Assembly (NCBI RefSeq): GCF_009910675.1
Contig: NZ_RSEJ01000034.1
Location: 1-58,039, forward strand
Reading direction: 5' to 3'
DNA from: Photobacterium alginatilyticum
GTDB lineage: Bacteria > Pseudomonadota > Gammaproteobacteria > Enterobacterales > Vibrionaceae
DNA: 58,039 bases
The translations under genes were made by a program, and so were the position numbers. The notes beneath the pieces were generated by a model. It was not told the DNA's origin, made no database searches, and saw only the letters and a list, made by a program, of their open reading frames with translations. Shown here one piece after another: positions 1-8,600 of this stretch. Position 1 is the stretch's first letter; every line of letters starts with the position of its first letter.

Positions 1-38
1 CAATCAGAGTTACATCAGCTCGTCATGGCTGAATAAAT

Positions 39-123
39 GCGGAAGTGGCGGAATTGGTAGACGCACCAGATTTAGGTTCTGGCGCCGCAAGGTGTGAGAG
101 TTCAAGTCTCTCCTTCCGCACCA
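39..123 (+). tRNA. tRNA-Leu (anticodon UAG)
   Basis: An 85-nt cloverleaf with encoded CCA. The acceptor arms GCGGAAG and CTTCCGC pair fully, the anticodon loop is TTTAGGT between CCAGA and TCTGG, giving anticodon UAG, and a long variable arm typical of class II tRNAs is present. It is an exact copy of the tRNA at 301-385. The cluster resembles the leu/gln tRNA cluster that sits beside ubiF in E. coli. Confidence 0.97.
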
Positions 124-168
124 TTCTCTGATTAACTCTCTTCGAGAGCGCTCTAACGAGCAAGCTGA

Positions 169-243
169 AGGGCTATCGCCAAGCGGTAAGGCAACGGGTT
201 TTGATCCCGTCATCCCCTGGTTCGAATCCAGGTAGCCCTGCCA
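169..243 (+). tRNA. tRNA-Gln (anticodon UUG)
   Basis: A 75-nt tRNA with encoded CCA. Acceptor arms AGGGCTA and TAGCCCT pair, the T arm is CCTGG-TTCGAAT-CCAGG, and the anticodon stem ACGGG/CCCGT encloses a loop with TTG. It lies between two identical tRNA-Leu genes and is probably processed from the same transcript. Confidence 0.97.
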
Positions 244-300
244 TCTTTTACTTAGCGTGTTGATACTTGATGCTATGATCAAGATAAGACGATAAGTATT

Positions 301-385
301 GCGGAAGTGGCGGAATTGGTAGACGCACCAGATTTAGGTTCTGGCGCCGCAAGGTGTGAGAGTTCAAGTCTCTCCTTCCGCACCA
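301..385 (+). tRNA. tRNA-Leu (anticodon UAG), second copy
   Basis: An 85-nt tRNA identical over its whole length to the one at 39-123, including the CCA end. It is the last tRNA of the cluster; a terminator follows within six bases. Confidence 0.97.
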
Positions 386-390
386 TATTG

Positions 391-417
391 AAAAACCCAC
401 CTTTTGGTGGGTTTTCT
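391..417 (+). terminator. Rho-independent terminator of the tRNA cluster
   Basis: A stem AAAACCCACC/GGTGGGTTTT closes a short T-rich loop and ends in a T tract. It lies directly after the second tRNA-Leu and ends the tRNA transcript. Confidence 0.85.
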
Positions 418-492
418 TATGTCTGCAGTAAAGCTAACTGCTGATAGTACTGTTTTTACAACCTACAAAATGATCGTATCTCTCTGGTTGTT

Positions 493-527
493 AAGCCGAA
501 TGTATTGATAACATTCGGCTTTTTCTT
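493..527 (+). terminator. Second plus-strand terminator ahead of the 3' end of ubiF
   Basis: An 11-bp perfect inverted repeat AAGCCGAATGT/ACATTCGGCTT with a 7-nt loop is followed by TTTCTTT on the plus strand. It probably backs up the tRNA terminator and keeps read-through out of the opposing ubiF. On the minus strand only two T follow the stem, so it is a weak terminator for ubiF. Confidence 0.65.
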
Positions 528-551
528 TATCTGCAGGACTCGCTAAGCTTC

Positions 552-1712
552 CTACATTCCCATTGCGTATTTCAATACCTGCTTTTTAACCGGACCGGTA
601 TGCTCGGCCAGCTTCAACCCCGCGTTACGCAGCAGCTTGATCGGCAGCAGAGAATTGCTGAAGGTAGTATAGAAAAAATCCATACCGCTCTGCATCAGCA
701 GGTTGTCCGGCCGGCGACGGAACTCGTAGGCTTTCAGTACCGTCGGCTCTGCCCACGCCTTTCCTGCCTTCTCGATCTCGTGCAGCAATACATCGACATC
801 CTTGAAGCCGAGATTGACACCCTGACCGGCGAGCGGATTAATGGTATGGGCCGCATCGCCGAGCAATACCACTCCTGGCTGGTAATAGTGCTGCGCATGA
901 CGGCGGGTCAGCGGGAAACTGCCATGGTTGAGCACCTTGAACTCCCCGAGCTCTGCCGGGAAATGTGCGGCAATCTGCTCATGAAGCTGCTCTGCCGTCA
1001 TCGCACTGAGCTGCTTGATCCGCTTGGGGCTGTCGTACCACACTAATGAGCCCTGATGGCCCGGCAACGGAAGAAACGAGCGCGGACCACGGGGCGTAAA
1101 CATCTGCCAGGTAATATCTTGCTGCGGCAGCGCCGTCTCGACATTGATCAGCATGCAGTGCTGACGATAGTCCCAGGCCGTGATCCCGATCCCGGCCTGC
1201 TGACGCACCTGCGAGTTGGCGCCATCGGCCCCGACCAGCAATTTGGCTTGCAGCTGACGTCCGTTATCAAGCTCGATGCAATAGCCTTCGCCAGCCTGTG
1301 TTGCCGTTGTCATACGGGCAGGACAAAGCAGCGATAAATTGGGATAGTCGTCAAACTGCTGCCACAGGCTTAGCTGAATAATACGGTTTTCCACGATATA
1401 GCCCAGGCGATCCAGGTTCATTTCATCGGCGCTGAACCGGGTACGGCACTCCGGGTGCTCCCAGGTTTCCAGACGCTTGAAGGGACAGAGCCGCATCTGC
1501 AAAATGCTATCCCAGGCACCCAGGCGCATCAGCAGGGCTACCGAGTTGGGGGAAATTGCAGACACCCGCAGATCCATTGGCTGCTCCGGGTGATAAGGCT
1601 GTGGCGCCATACCTTCAATCACGGCGACAGTCAGCCCTTGCTGTGCCAGCCCCAGTGCCGTCGCGGCACCAACCATCCCGCCACCTGCAACGACTACATC
1701 ATATTGTTCCAT
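552..1712 (-). CDS. ubiF: 3-demethoxyubiquinol 3-hydroxylase UbiF
   Basis: FAD-dependent aromatic hydroxylase that performs the last ring hydroxylation of ubiquinone synthesis, associated with the inner membrane. Numbered from the longer possible start at 1724, the protein has the dinucleotide motif GGGMVG at residues 14-19, the DG motif GADGA near 165-169 and the second FAD motif LLGDAAHTINPLAGQG near 287-302, the standard set for the UbiH/UbiF family. The start at 1712 (MEQYDVVV) is preferred because a GAGA element lies upstream at a usable spacing and the family begins at about this point; 1724 would add four residues. The neighbouring Leu/Gln tRNA cluster matches the ubiF position in E. 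coli, which favours UbiF over the paralogues UbiH, UbiI and VisC. Confidence 0.9.
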   Translation of the reverse strand: MEQYDVVVAGGGMVGAATALGLAQQGLTVAVIEGMAPQPYHPEQPMDLRVSAISPNSVALLMRLGAWDSILQMRLCPFKRLETWEHPECRTRFSADEMNLDRLGYIVENRIIQLSLWQQFDDYPNLSLLCPARMTTATQAGEGYCIELDNGRQLQAKLLVGADGANSQVRQQAGIGITAWDYRQHCMLINVETALPQQDITWQMFTPRGPRSFLPLPGHQGSLVWYDSPKRIKQLSAMTAEQLHEQIAAHFPAELGEFKVLNHGSFPLTRRHAQHYYQPGVVLLGDAAHTINPLAGQGVNLGFKDVDVLLHEIEKAGKAWAEPTVLKAYEFRRRPDNLLMQSGMDFFYTTFSNSLLPIKLLRNAGLKLAEHTGPVKKQVLKYAMGM

Positions 1713-1926
1713 ATCTGGTCTCATCTCAGTGCTATACCAAACGGTGTAAACAGATTAACTATCTGGATCTGACATTCCGTAACGGAGTCAAATAATTACC
1801 CCCATGTTACCTGATTCCCCTTTCGCCATCAGCGATAATCCTTCGGAAATTCCTCTGAACTCTGCCCCTTCGCATATTTCTTTACTATGATAGGACACCA
1901 AACTTAGCTAGAAGGTGACATCACCG

Positions 1927-2613
1927 GTGATCGCTCGACTCAAACGCTGGTTATTCCGACTTGTACTGTTAGCGCTTGGCCTGCCAGTCGTGCTGGTCGC
2001 AACGTTAAAATACATTGACCCACCCATCTGGGGCTGGAAGATCCACCGCAGTCTGTTTCCGCCGGCAGGCTATCCGGAACAGACGACACACCTCTGGACC
2101 GAGCTTCGGGATATCTCGCCCAATGCCCAGCTGGCCGTCATCGCCTCCGAGGATCAGCGTTTTCCCAGTCATCACGGCATCGATGTCAATGCTGTACTTG
2201 GCATACTCAAAAAGACCGGTGCCGATGGGCCCAACCGAGGAGGCAGCACCATCACCCAGCAAACGGCGAAAAACCTCTTTCTCTTCCCCGCCCGCTCGTT
2301 TCTCCGAAAAGGAGTTGAGCTGTACTTTGCCCTGCTGATGGAGCTCATCTGGGACAAACAGCGCATTCTCGAGGTCTACCTCAATATCATCGAGTTTGGT
2401 CCGGGTCTCTATGGGATAGAAGCTGCCAGCCAGAACTATTTTGCGATCCCGTCAAGTCGGCTGTCGGCCCAGCAGGCCGCCCAGCTCGCCGCCGTATTGC
2501 CCAACCCCTATAAGATCAAGGCCAACCCAATGAGTGCCTACGTCAGCAAGCGCAGCCGGTGGATCACCCGGCAAATGCGCCAGTTGGGCAAGGGGGCGCT
2601 GAACCAGCTATAG
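1927..2613 (+). CDS. mtgA: Monofunctional biosynthetic peptidoglycan transglycosylase MtgA
   Basis: GT51 glycosyltransferase that polymerises lipid II into glycan strands without a transpeptidase domain. One N-terminal membrane helix (about residues 8-28) anchors it, followed by the GT51 motifs: ASEDQRFPSHHG with the catalytic Glu-Asp, GGSTITQQTAKNLF, and EVYLNIIEFGPGLYGIEAA. Length (228-232 aa) is normal for the family. The frame is open from GTG 1915, but GTG 1927 is preferred because AAGGTGA at 1912-1918 stands 8 nt before it, while the same element overlaps the 1915 codon. It is monocistronic, between ubiF and miaB. Identification is firm; the exact start is not. Confidence 0.93.
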   Translation: MIARLKRWLFRLVLLALGLPVVLVATLKYIDPPIWGWKIHRSLFPPAGYPEQTTHLWTELRDISPNAQLAVIASEDQRFPSHHGIDVNAVLGILKKTGADGPNRGGSTITQQTAKNLFLFPARSFLRKGVELYFALLMELIWDKQRILEVYLNIIEFGPGLYGIEAASQNYFAIPSSRLSAQQAAQLAAVLPNPYKIKANPMSAYVSKRSRWITRQMRQLGKGALNQL

Positions 2614-2721
2614 CGCCGTGCCCGCACTTTCGCCCGCTATCCGCGACCCGGCAAACGGCAGTAAATACAATAAGTAGTCCCTAATTCCAAAAACCATACT
2701 TTAATCGGGGTGGTGATGTTC

Positions 2722-2750
2722 TGGTCAGGCCGGGTTTAAAGCAGTACAAT
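2722..2750 (+). promoter_or_regulatory. Candidate sigma-70 promoter of miaB
   Basis: TGGTCA (2722-2727) and TACAAT (2745-2750) are separated by exactly 17 bases, about 100 nt before the miaB start. Match quality is moderate and no activator site was recognised. Confidence 0.4.
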
Positions 2751-2848
2751 ACGCGGCTTGCTACAGCGAACAGCTCGTTTAACGTACTGTTGGCCGAATG
2801 AAGCAATGTTGAATGCAATGAATAAACACTACGAGTGAAGAGTTAGAC

Positions 2849-4273
2849 ATGGCTAAGAAACTGCTTATTAAAACCTGGGGCTGCCAGATGAACGAATACG
2901 ATTCATCAAAAATGGCCGATCTTCTAAATGCAGCCAATGGCTTCGAGTTAACGGAAGAACCAGAAGAAGCAGACGTTCTGCTACTGAACACCTGCTCAAT
3001 CCGTGAAAAGGCACAAGAAAAAGTTTTCCACCAGCTAGGCCGCTGGAAGACACTGAAAGACAAGAAGCCGAACCTAGTGATTGGTGTGGGCGGTTGTGTA
3101 GCAACTCAAGAAGGCGACTCAATTCGTCAGCGCGCCCCTTACGTGGATGTTATCTTTGGCCCGCAGACCCTGCACCGCCTGCCAGAGATGATCAAACAGT
3201 CGCAGTCTGATCATGCGCCAGTGATGGACATCTCTTTCCCTGAAATCGAAAAATTCGACAGCCTGCCGGAGCCTCGCGCAGATGGCGCGACAGCATTCGT
3301 ATCCATCATGGAAGGCTGTTCTAAATACTGTACTTACTGCGTGGTGCCTTACACCCGCGGTGAGGAAGTCAGCCGCCCGCTGGATGATGTCCTGTTCGAG
3401 GTGGCCCAGCTTGCCGAGCAAGGCGTACGTGAAGTCAACCTGCTAGGCCAGAACGTTAACGCCTACCGCGGTGCGACTCACGACGATGATATCGCCACCT
3501 TTGCCGAGCTGTTGCGCCTGGTTGCGGCTATCGATGGTATCGACCGTATCCGCTATACCACCAGCCATCCAATCGAGTTTACCGACGACATCATTGCCGT
3601 ATACGAAGACACGCCGGAGCTGGTGAGCTTCCTGCATCTTCCGGTACAGAGCGGCTCGGATCGCATCCTGACCATGATGAAGCGTCCGCACACGGCACTG
3701 GAGTACAAGTCTAAGATCCGCAAGCTACGTAAGGCTCGCCCGGATATCACTATCAGCTCAGACTTCATTGTCGCCTTCCCGGGCGAGAGTGATCAGGACT
3801 TCCAGGACACCATGAAGCTGATCCGCGATATCGATTTCGACATGAGCTTCAGCTTTATCTTCTCGGCCCGCCCGGGCACACCGGCAGCGGACTATCCTTG
3901 TGATCTGCCAGAGAATGTTAAAAAAGAGCGCTTGTACGAGCTGCAGCAACAGATCAATACTCAGGCGATGCGCTACTCTCGCCAGATGCTGGACACCGAA
4001 CAGCGTATTCTGGTTGAAGGCCCGTCGAAGAAGAACATCATGGAGCTGCGTGGCCGTACCGAAAATAACCGAGTGGTCAACTTCGAAGGCTCTGCCGAGC
4101 TGATCGGCCAGTTTGTAGACGTGAAGATCACTGACGTATTCACCAACTCACTGCGTGGCGATCTGGTTCGTACCGAGGCCGAAATGGACCTGCGTGTGGC
4201 GATGTCACCAACCGAGGTGATGGAGAAAACACGTAAAGAAGATGAATTGGGTGTAGGCGTATATACTCCATAG
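2849..4273 (+). CDS. miaB: tRNA-2-methylthio-N6-isopentenyladenosine-37 synthase MiaB
   Basis: Radical-SAM methylthiotransferase that adds the methylthio group to i6A37 in tRNAs reading UNN codons. The N-terminal UPF0004 domain carries the three auxiliary-cluster cysteines C12, C49 and C83. The radical-SAM CxxxCxxC is at C157, C161 and C164 (EGCSKYCTYC), and a C-terminal TRAM domain covers about residues 378-445. The length of 474 aa equals the E. coli enzyme. The ATG is preceded by a purine-rich GAAGAG. It heads a cluster with ybeZ, ybeY, corC and lnt, the same order as in E. coli. All catalytic cysteines are present. Confidence 0.97.
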   Translation: MAKKLLIKTWGCQMNEYDSSKMADLLNAANGFELTEEPEEADVLLLNTCSIREKAQEKVFHQLGRWKTLKDKKPNLVIGVGGCVATQEGDSIRQRAPYVDVIFGPQTLHRLPEMIKQSQSDHAPVMDISFPEIEKFDSLPEPRADGATAFVSIMEGCSKYCTYCVVPYTRGEEVSRPLDDVLFEVAQLAEQGVREVNLLGQNVNAYRGATHDDDIATFAELLRLVAAIDGIDRIRYTTSHPIEFTDDIIAVYEDTPELVSFLHLPVQSGSDRILTMMKRPHTALEYKSKIRKLRKARPDITISSDFIVAFPGESDQDFQDTMKLIRDIDFDMSFSFIFSARPGTPAADYPCDLPENVKKERLYELQQQINTQAMRYSRQMLDTEQRILVEGPSKKNIMELRGRTENNRVVNFEGSAELIGQFVDVKITDVFTNSLRGDLVRTEAEMDLRVAMSPTEVMEKTRKEDELGVGVYTP

Positions 4274-4358
4274 TATAACGCCTGTCTGAATACCAGTAGG
4301 ACGCGCCCTGAACAAATGGTCGCCTGGCTCTCCGGGCGACCGCAATGAGAGGCAAATC

Positions 4359-5441
4359 TTGAGCAAAATTAACACTGTAGAATTCAATCTGGAACCCGCC
4401 AACAACCAGCGCCTTTCCAGCCTTTGCGGCCCTTTCGACGACAATATCAAACAACTTGAACGCCGTTTGGGTGTAGAAATCAACCACCGTGGCAACAGCT
4501 TCAGCGTTGTCGGCCAGCCCCATACAGCCCAGGCTGCTGCCCATATCATCAAAACTCTGTATGTCGATACGGCACCGGTTCGCAATACGATCCCCGATAT
4601 CGAACCCGAGCAGATTCATCTGGCAATCAAAGAATGCGGCGTACTTGAGCAAACCACCGAGAGCACCATCCCTTACGGCAAAGAAGCCACCATCAAGACC
4701 AAAAAAGGGGTGATCAAACCGCGTACGCCAAATCAGGCCCAGTACATCACCAACATGGTTACCCATGACATTACCTTTGGTGTAGGCCCTGCCGGTACCG
4801 GTAAAACCTACCTGGCCGTGGCAGCCGCCGTCGATGCTCTCGAGCGCCAGGAAATTCGCCGTATTCTGCTGACCCGCCCTGCGGTTGAAGCCGGTGAAAA
4901 ACTGGGCTTCCTGCCAGGTGATCTGAGCCAGAAAGTCGACCCGTACCTGCGTCCGCTCTACGATGCCCTGTTCGAAATGCTGGGCTTCGAGCGTGTCGAG
5001 AAGCTCATCGAGCGCAACGTGATTGAAGTTGCCCCGCTGGCTTACATGCGTGGCCGTACCCTGAATGACGCCTTTATCATTCTTGACGAAAGCCAGAACA
5101 CCACGGTCGAGCAGATGAAAATGTTCCTGACCCGTATCGGTTTCAATTCCCGGGCCGTGATCACCGGTGACGTTACCCAGATCGACCTGCCGCGCGGTGC
5201 CCGCTCCGGTCTGCGTCATGCGATCGAGGTCCTGGCGGATGTCGACGAGATCAGCTTTAACTTCTTCCAGGCCGACGATGTTGTTCGCCACCCTGTGGTC
5301 GCGCGAATCGTACAAGCCTATGAAGTATGGGAAACCGAAGACCAGAAACAACGCAAGCAGGCCGAACAGCGCCGCCGCGAAGAGCAGCAGGCCCTGCAAC
5401 AAGCCGCTGCCTCCCTTACCGAACCGGAAAAAAGTAACTAA
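4359..5441 (+). CDS. ybeZ: PhoH-family ATPase YbeZ
   Basis: Cytosolic P-loop ATPase of the PhoH family, encoded with the RNase/ribosome-maturation factor YbeY. Walker A GPAGTGKT is at residues 143-150 and Walker B with LDESQ at 242-246; the C-terminus is a charged Gln/Arg/Glu-rich tail. The start is TTG, supported by GAGAGG at 4347-4352 six bases upstream and by the conserved start of the family (an NTVEFNLEPANN-like segment). Its stop overlaps the start of ybeY as TAATG, indicating translational coupling. The biochemical role is still not settled in the literature; a link to RNA or ribosome metabolism is inferred from the YbeY pairing. Confidence 0.92.
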   Translation: MSKINTVEFNLEPANNQRLSSLCGPFDDNIKQLERRLGVEINHRGNSFSVVGQPHTAQAAAHIIKTLYVDTAPVRNTIPDIEPEQIHLAIKECGVLEQTTESTIPYGKEATIKTKKGVIKPRTPNQAQYITNMVTHDITFGVGPAGTGKTYLAVAAAVDALERQEIRRILLTRPAVEAGEKLGFLPGDLSQKVDPYLRPLYDALFEMLGFERVEKLIERNVIEVAPLAYMRGRTLNDAFIILDESQNTTVEQMKMFLTRIGFNSRAVITGDVTQIDLPRGARSGLRHAIEVLADVDEISFNFFQADDVVRHPVVARIVQAYEVWETEDQKQRKQAEQRRREEQQALQQAAASLTEPEKSN

Positions 5442-5905
5442 TGGCGATTTATCTCGATCTGCAATATGCCACTGAAAGCCAGGAAGGCATGCCAAACGAA
5501 GCTGACTTTCAGCAATGGCTCAATGCGGCCATCTCCCCGTTCCAGGCTGATGCCGAAGTCACGGTCCGTCTTGTCGACGGCGCCGAGAGCCATGCCCTGA
5601 ACCACGAGTACCGCGGTAAGGACAAACCGACCAACGTATTGTCATTCCCATTTGAAGCGCCACCGGGGGTAGAGTTAGATCTGCTGGGTGACCTGATCAT
5701 CTGTCGTCAAGTTGTCGAAAAAGAGGCAAAAGAGCAGGATAAACCCCTGAATGCCCACTGGGCACATATGGTTGTACACGGCAGTCTCCATCTGCTAGGT
5801 TATGATCATATCGATGATGATGAAGCCGAAGAAATGGAATCTTTGGAAACGGAAATTATGGAAAACATGGGTTTCACCGATCCGTACGCCGAAGAAAAAC
5901 GGTAA
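5441..5905 (+). CDS. ybeY: Endoribonuclease / rRNA maturation factor YbeY
   Basis: Zn-dependent single-strand endoribonuclease involved in 16S rRNA 3'-end maturation and ribosome quality control. The UPF0054 signature HGSLHLLGYDH provides the three metal-binding histidines H113, H117 and H123. At 154 aa it has the usual length. Its ATG shares one base with the ybeZ stop. The stop codon lies inside a small hairpin (5898-5923) that starts a structured 112-nt gap before corC. Confidence 0.96.
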   Translation: MAIYLDLQYATESQEGMPNEADFQQWLNAAISPFQADAEVTVRLVDGAESHALNHEYRGKDKPTNVLSFPFEAPPGVELDLLGDLIICRQVVEKEAKEQDKPLNAHWAHMVVHGSLHLLGYDHIDDDEAEEMESLETEIMENMGFTDPYAEEKR

Positions 5906-5964
5906 CATTATCGGAAAACCGTTGTCGTATAGATACCTCGGCCGGATACACCCGGTGAGGTATC
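5898..5964 (+). other. Tandem hairpins in the ybeY-corC gap
   Basis: Hairpin 1 pairs AACGGT (5898-5903) with ACCGTT (5918-5923) across the ybeY stop. Hairpin 2 pairs GATACCTC (5932-5939) with GAGGTATC (5957-5964), with an inner CCGG/CCGG stem. No T tract follows, so neither looks like a terminator; they may shape mRNA processing or stability. Confidence 0.5.
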
Positions 5965-6017
5965 AGATAGCACCCCGTGGCACAGCCACTTAACTGAGAG
6001 AATTTTTTCTTAAAGCA

Positions 6018-6890
6018 ATGAACGAAGATAACTCACAAAATTCTGAAGGTCCGAGTAGAAAGTCCTTCTTTGAACGTATCGGCCAACTGTTCCAAGGTGA
6101 ACCTCAAAACCGCGAGGAACTGGTCGAGGTCTTCCGAGATTCGGAAGTCAACGATTTGATTGACCACGACACCCGCGACATGCTCGAAGGTGTGATGGAA
6201 ATATCTGAAATGCGTGTTCGTGACATCATGATCCCGCGCTCGCAGATGGTCACCATCGAACGTTCTCAGAAGTTAGAGGACCTGATTGATTTAATTGTAG
6301 ATACCCAACACTCCCGCTACCCGGTGATCAGTGATGACAAAGATCATGTCGAAGGCATATTGCTGGCCAAAGATCTGCTGCGTTACCTGCTCCCAAATAG
6401 CGAGCCATTCGATATGGACAAAGTGCTTCGTCCGGCCGTTGTCGTACCGGAAAGCAAGCGCGTAGACCGCCTGCTGAAGGAGTTCCGCGAGGAGCGCTAT
6501 CACATGGCGATCGTCGTCGACGAGTTTGGCGGGGTATCAGGTGTTATCACCATCGAGGACATCCTGGAACAGATTGTCGGCGAAATCGAAGACGAATTCG
6601 ACGATGAGGAAGAAGAGGATATCCGTCAGTTAAGTAAGCACACTTTCGCGGTCAAGGCACTGACGACCATCGAAGACTTCAATGACATGTTCCAGACCCA
6701 CTTCAGCGATGAAGAGGTCGACACCGTCGGCGGCCTGATCATGACCAGTTTCGGTCATCTGCCGAACCGGGGCGAAGTTGTTGAGCTTGATGGCTACTCA
6801 TTCAAGGTAACATCTGCCGACAGCCGACGGGTTATTCAGTTGCAAGTGACCGTGCCTCACGAAGCACACCAACCGACAACTACATCATAG
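6018..6890 (+). CDS. corC: CNNM/CorC-family CBS-domain protein CorC (YbeX)
   Basis: Cytosolic CBS-pair protein historically linked to Mg/Co efflux with CorA, and more recently to ribosome metabolism through its operon. An acidic, polar N-terminus is followed by two CBS motifs (about residues 65-190, including RDIMIPRSQM and HMAIVVDEFGGVSGVITIED) and a C-terminal CorC/HlyC transporter-associated domain (about 205-285). At 290 aa it is of normal length, with no transmembrane segments. The stop lies three bases before the lnt start, so the two genes are co-transcribed. Confidence 0.94.
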   Translation: MNEDNSQNSEGPSRKSFFERIGQLFQGEPQNREELVEVFRDSEVNDLIDHDTRDMLEGVMEISEMRVRDIMIPRSQMVTIERSQKLEDLIDLIVDTQHSRYPVISDDKDHVEGILLAKDLLRYLLPNSEPFDMDKVLRPAVVVPESKRVDRLLKEFREERYHMAIVVDEFGGVSGVITIEDILEQIVGEIEDEFDDEEEEDIRQLSKHTFAVKALTTIEDFNDMFQTHFSDEEVDTVGGLIMTSFGHLPNRGEVVELDGYSFKVTSADSRRVIQLQVTVPHEAHQPTTTS

Positions 6891-6893
6891 ATA

Positions 6894-8447
6894 ATGAAAA
6901 AAAATTCATTCATTACGTTGGGACAGCTCGCAGCCGCTGTCCCGGCGGGTGCGCTTGCCACCCTTTCGTTTGCTCCCTATAACTACTGGTTTCTCGCACC
7001 GGTTTCCCTTTTCTGCTTTTTCTACCTGCTCCAGCACCAGAGTATCAAACGCTCAGCTTTGATCGGCTTCCTGTGGGGGCTAGGCCTGTTTGGCACCGGC
7101 ATTAGCTGGGTGCATGTCAGTATCGATACCTTTGGCGGCATGCCCAAACTGGCCAGTCTGTTTCTCATGAGCATGCTGATCAGCTACCTGTCGCTGTTTA
7201 CGGCAGCATTCGGTGCCCTGTTCAACCGCTTCAACCGGGGCCGGCCATTCCACCAGCTGCTGCTGAGCGGTCCGGTGATCTGGCTGTTGCTAGACTGGTT
7301 CCGGGGCTGGTTCCTGACTGGCTTTCCGTGGCTGTGGATGGGCTATAGCCAGATTGACAGCCCGCTGTCCGGTATTGCGCCTATTCTCGGGGTCGAAGGG
7401 ATCACCCTTGCCTTAGTCTTAATCAGCGGCTCCCTGGTTGCCGCCTGGTGTGACCGCAACTGGAAACCTCTGCTAATCCCGCTTCTGATCCTTAGCTTCA
7501 GCAGCCTGGCCAACAGCATCCAGTGGGTTGTTCCGGCCCCGGAGAAAAGTGTCGATGTGGCACTGATCCAGGGCAATGTGCCCCAGGAGCTCAAGTGGCT
7601 ACCGAGCCAGCGCTGGCCGACCCTGATGAAATACACCGATCTGACCCGCGAAAACTGGGATGCCGATCTGATCATCTGGCCTGAGGCCGCCATCCCGGCA
7701 CTGGAGACACAGGTACCCACCTTCCTGCAGAATCTTGACAGTGCCGCCCGCAACAATGGCAGTACTGTTATAACCGGCGTGCTGGATCAAAAAGACAACG
7801 GTGAGTATTTCAATAATATCCTGACGCTGGGCATGAATACCGACGGTCCTTACCAGTATGAAAATGCCACCCGCTACAGCAAGCATCACCTGTTGCCGTT
7901 TGGCGAATTTGTGCCGTTTGGTGATTTGCTCCGCCCGTTAGCCCCGCTGTTCAACCTGCCGATGTCTTCGTTTAGCCGCGGCGGCTTTATCCAGCCCAAC
8001 CTGGAAGCCAGCGGTTACTCGCTGGCACCGGCACTCTGTTACGAAATTGCCTTCAGCGAGCAGGTTCGCCAAAACGTCGGCATCGATACCGAGCTTCTCC
8101 TGACCCTCTCCAACGATGCCTGGTTCGGTACCTCTATCGGCCCGTTCCAGCATATGGAGATTGCGCAGATGCGCTCGCTGGAGCTCGGCAAGCCCCTGCT
8201 TCGGGCAACCAACAATGGCGTCACCGGTGTTGTCGATCATCGTGGCCAAATTACCAAGCAGCTGCCGCAGTTTGAAACCGCCGTCCTGCGAGCAACGGTT
8301 GTGCCGACCGAAGGGCTAACGCCTTATACTTCCCTGGGTAGCTGGCCGCTCTATATCTATATCCTCTGGTCGCTCACTCTCTCGATGATCCTCATCAAGC
8401 GCCGGGCGGGACACTTTCGTGATCACCGACCGCAAGAGATTGAATAA
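6894..8447 (+). CDS. lnt: Apolipoprotein N-acyltransferase Lnt
   Basis: Inner-membrane enzyme that adds the third acyl chain to the N-terminal cysteine of lipoproteins. Several N-terminal membrane helices precede a periplasmic nitrilase-like domain, with a final C-terminal helix. The catalytic triad is visible: E264 (IIWPEAAIP), K330 (RYSKHHLLPFGEF) and C382 (PALCYEIAF), close to E. coli E267/K335/C387. It is 517 aa, and a terminator follows at 8511. Lipoproteins encoded nearby (LptE, RlpA, BamC, MltD) would be substrates. Confidence 0.97.
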   Translation: MKKNSFITLGQLAAAVPAGALATLSFAPYNYWFLAPVSLFCFFYLLQHQSIKRSALIGFLWGLGLFGTGISWVHVSIDTFGGMPKLASLFLMSMLISYLSLFTAAFGALFNRFNRGRPFHQLLLSGPVIWLLLDWFRGWFLTGFPWLWMGYSQIDSPLSGIAPILGVEGITLALVLISGSLVAAWCDRNWKPLLIPLLILSFSSLANSIQWVVPAPEKSVDVALIQGNVPQELKWLPSQRWPTLMKYTDLTRENWDADLIIWPEAAIPALETQVPTFLQNLDSAARNNGSTVITGVLDQKDNGEYFNNILTLGMNTDGPYQYENATRYSKHHLLPFGEFVPFGDLLRPLAPLFNLPMSSFSRGGFIQPNLEASGYSLAPALCYEIAFSEQVRQNVGIDTELLLTLSNDAWFGTSIGPFQHMEIAQMRSLELGKPLLRATNNGVTGVVDHRGQITKQLPQFETAVLRATVVPTEGLTPYTSLGSWPLYIYILWSLTLSMILIKRRAGHFRDHRPQEIE

Positions 8448-8510
8448 GGTAACCTGAACAAAGACTTGCTCGGATAGCGATACTCGCAGGTAAGCTGAAT
8501 AGGAACTGAC

Positions 8511-8539
8511 AAGGCGAAGGTAAACCCTTCGCCTTTTTA
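8511..8539 (+). terminator. Terminator of the miaB-lnt cluster
   Basis: A 10-bp perfect stem AAGGCGAAGG/CCTTCGCCTT with a 5-nt loop runs into a T tract, 64 bases after the lnt stop. Confidence 0.9.
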
Positions 8540-8600
8540 TTGATATTGCTACTATGAAAGTAGTTATAAATACCGCCCAGTTCCAACAAGGAAGCAGCCT

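Noticed and set aside
10..282. 90-codon minus-strand frame across the tRNA cluster
   Set aside because: It overlaps tRNA genes with full cloverleafs and has no protein features.
1735..1790. Possible relative of the 57438 MITE, starting TATACCAA after ubiF
   Set aside because: Only one end is seen; no matching inverted end or flanking duplication could be found.
4255..4283. Inverted repeat spanning the miaB stop codon
   Set aside because: Arms match only with a bulge and no T tract follows; too weak for a terminator call.
4140..5495. 451-codon open frame antisense to miaB and ybeZ
   Set aside because: It lies opposite two strongly conserved genes, has no domain or signal features, and is explained by codon bias of the plus-strand genes.
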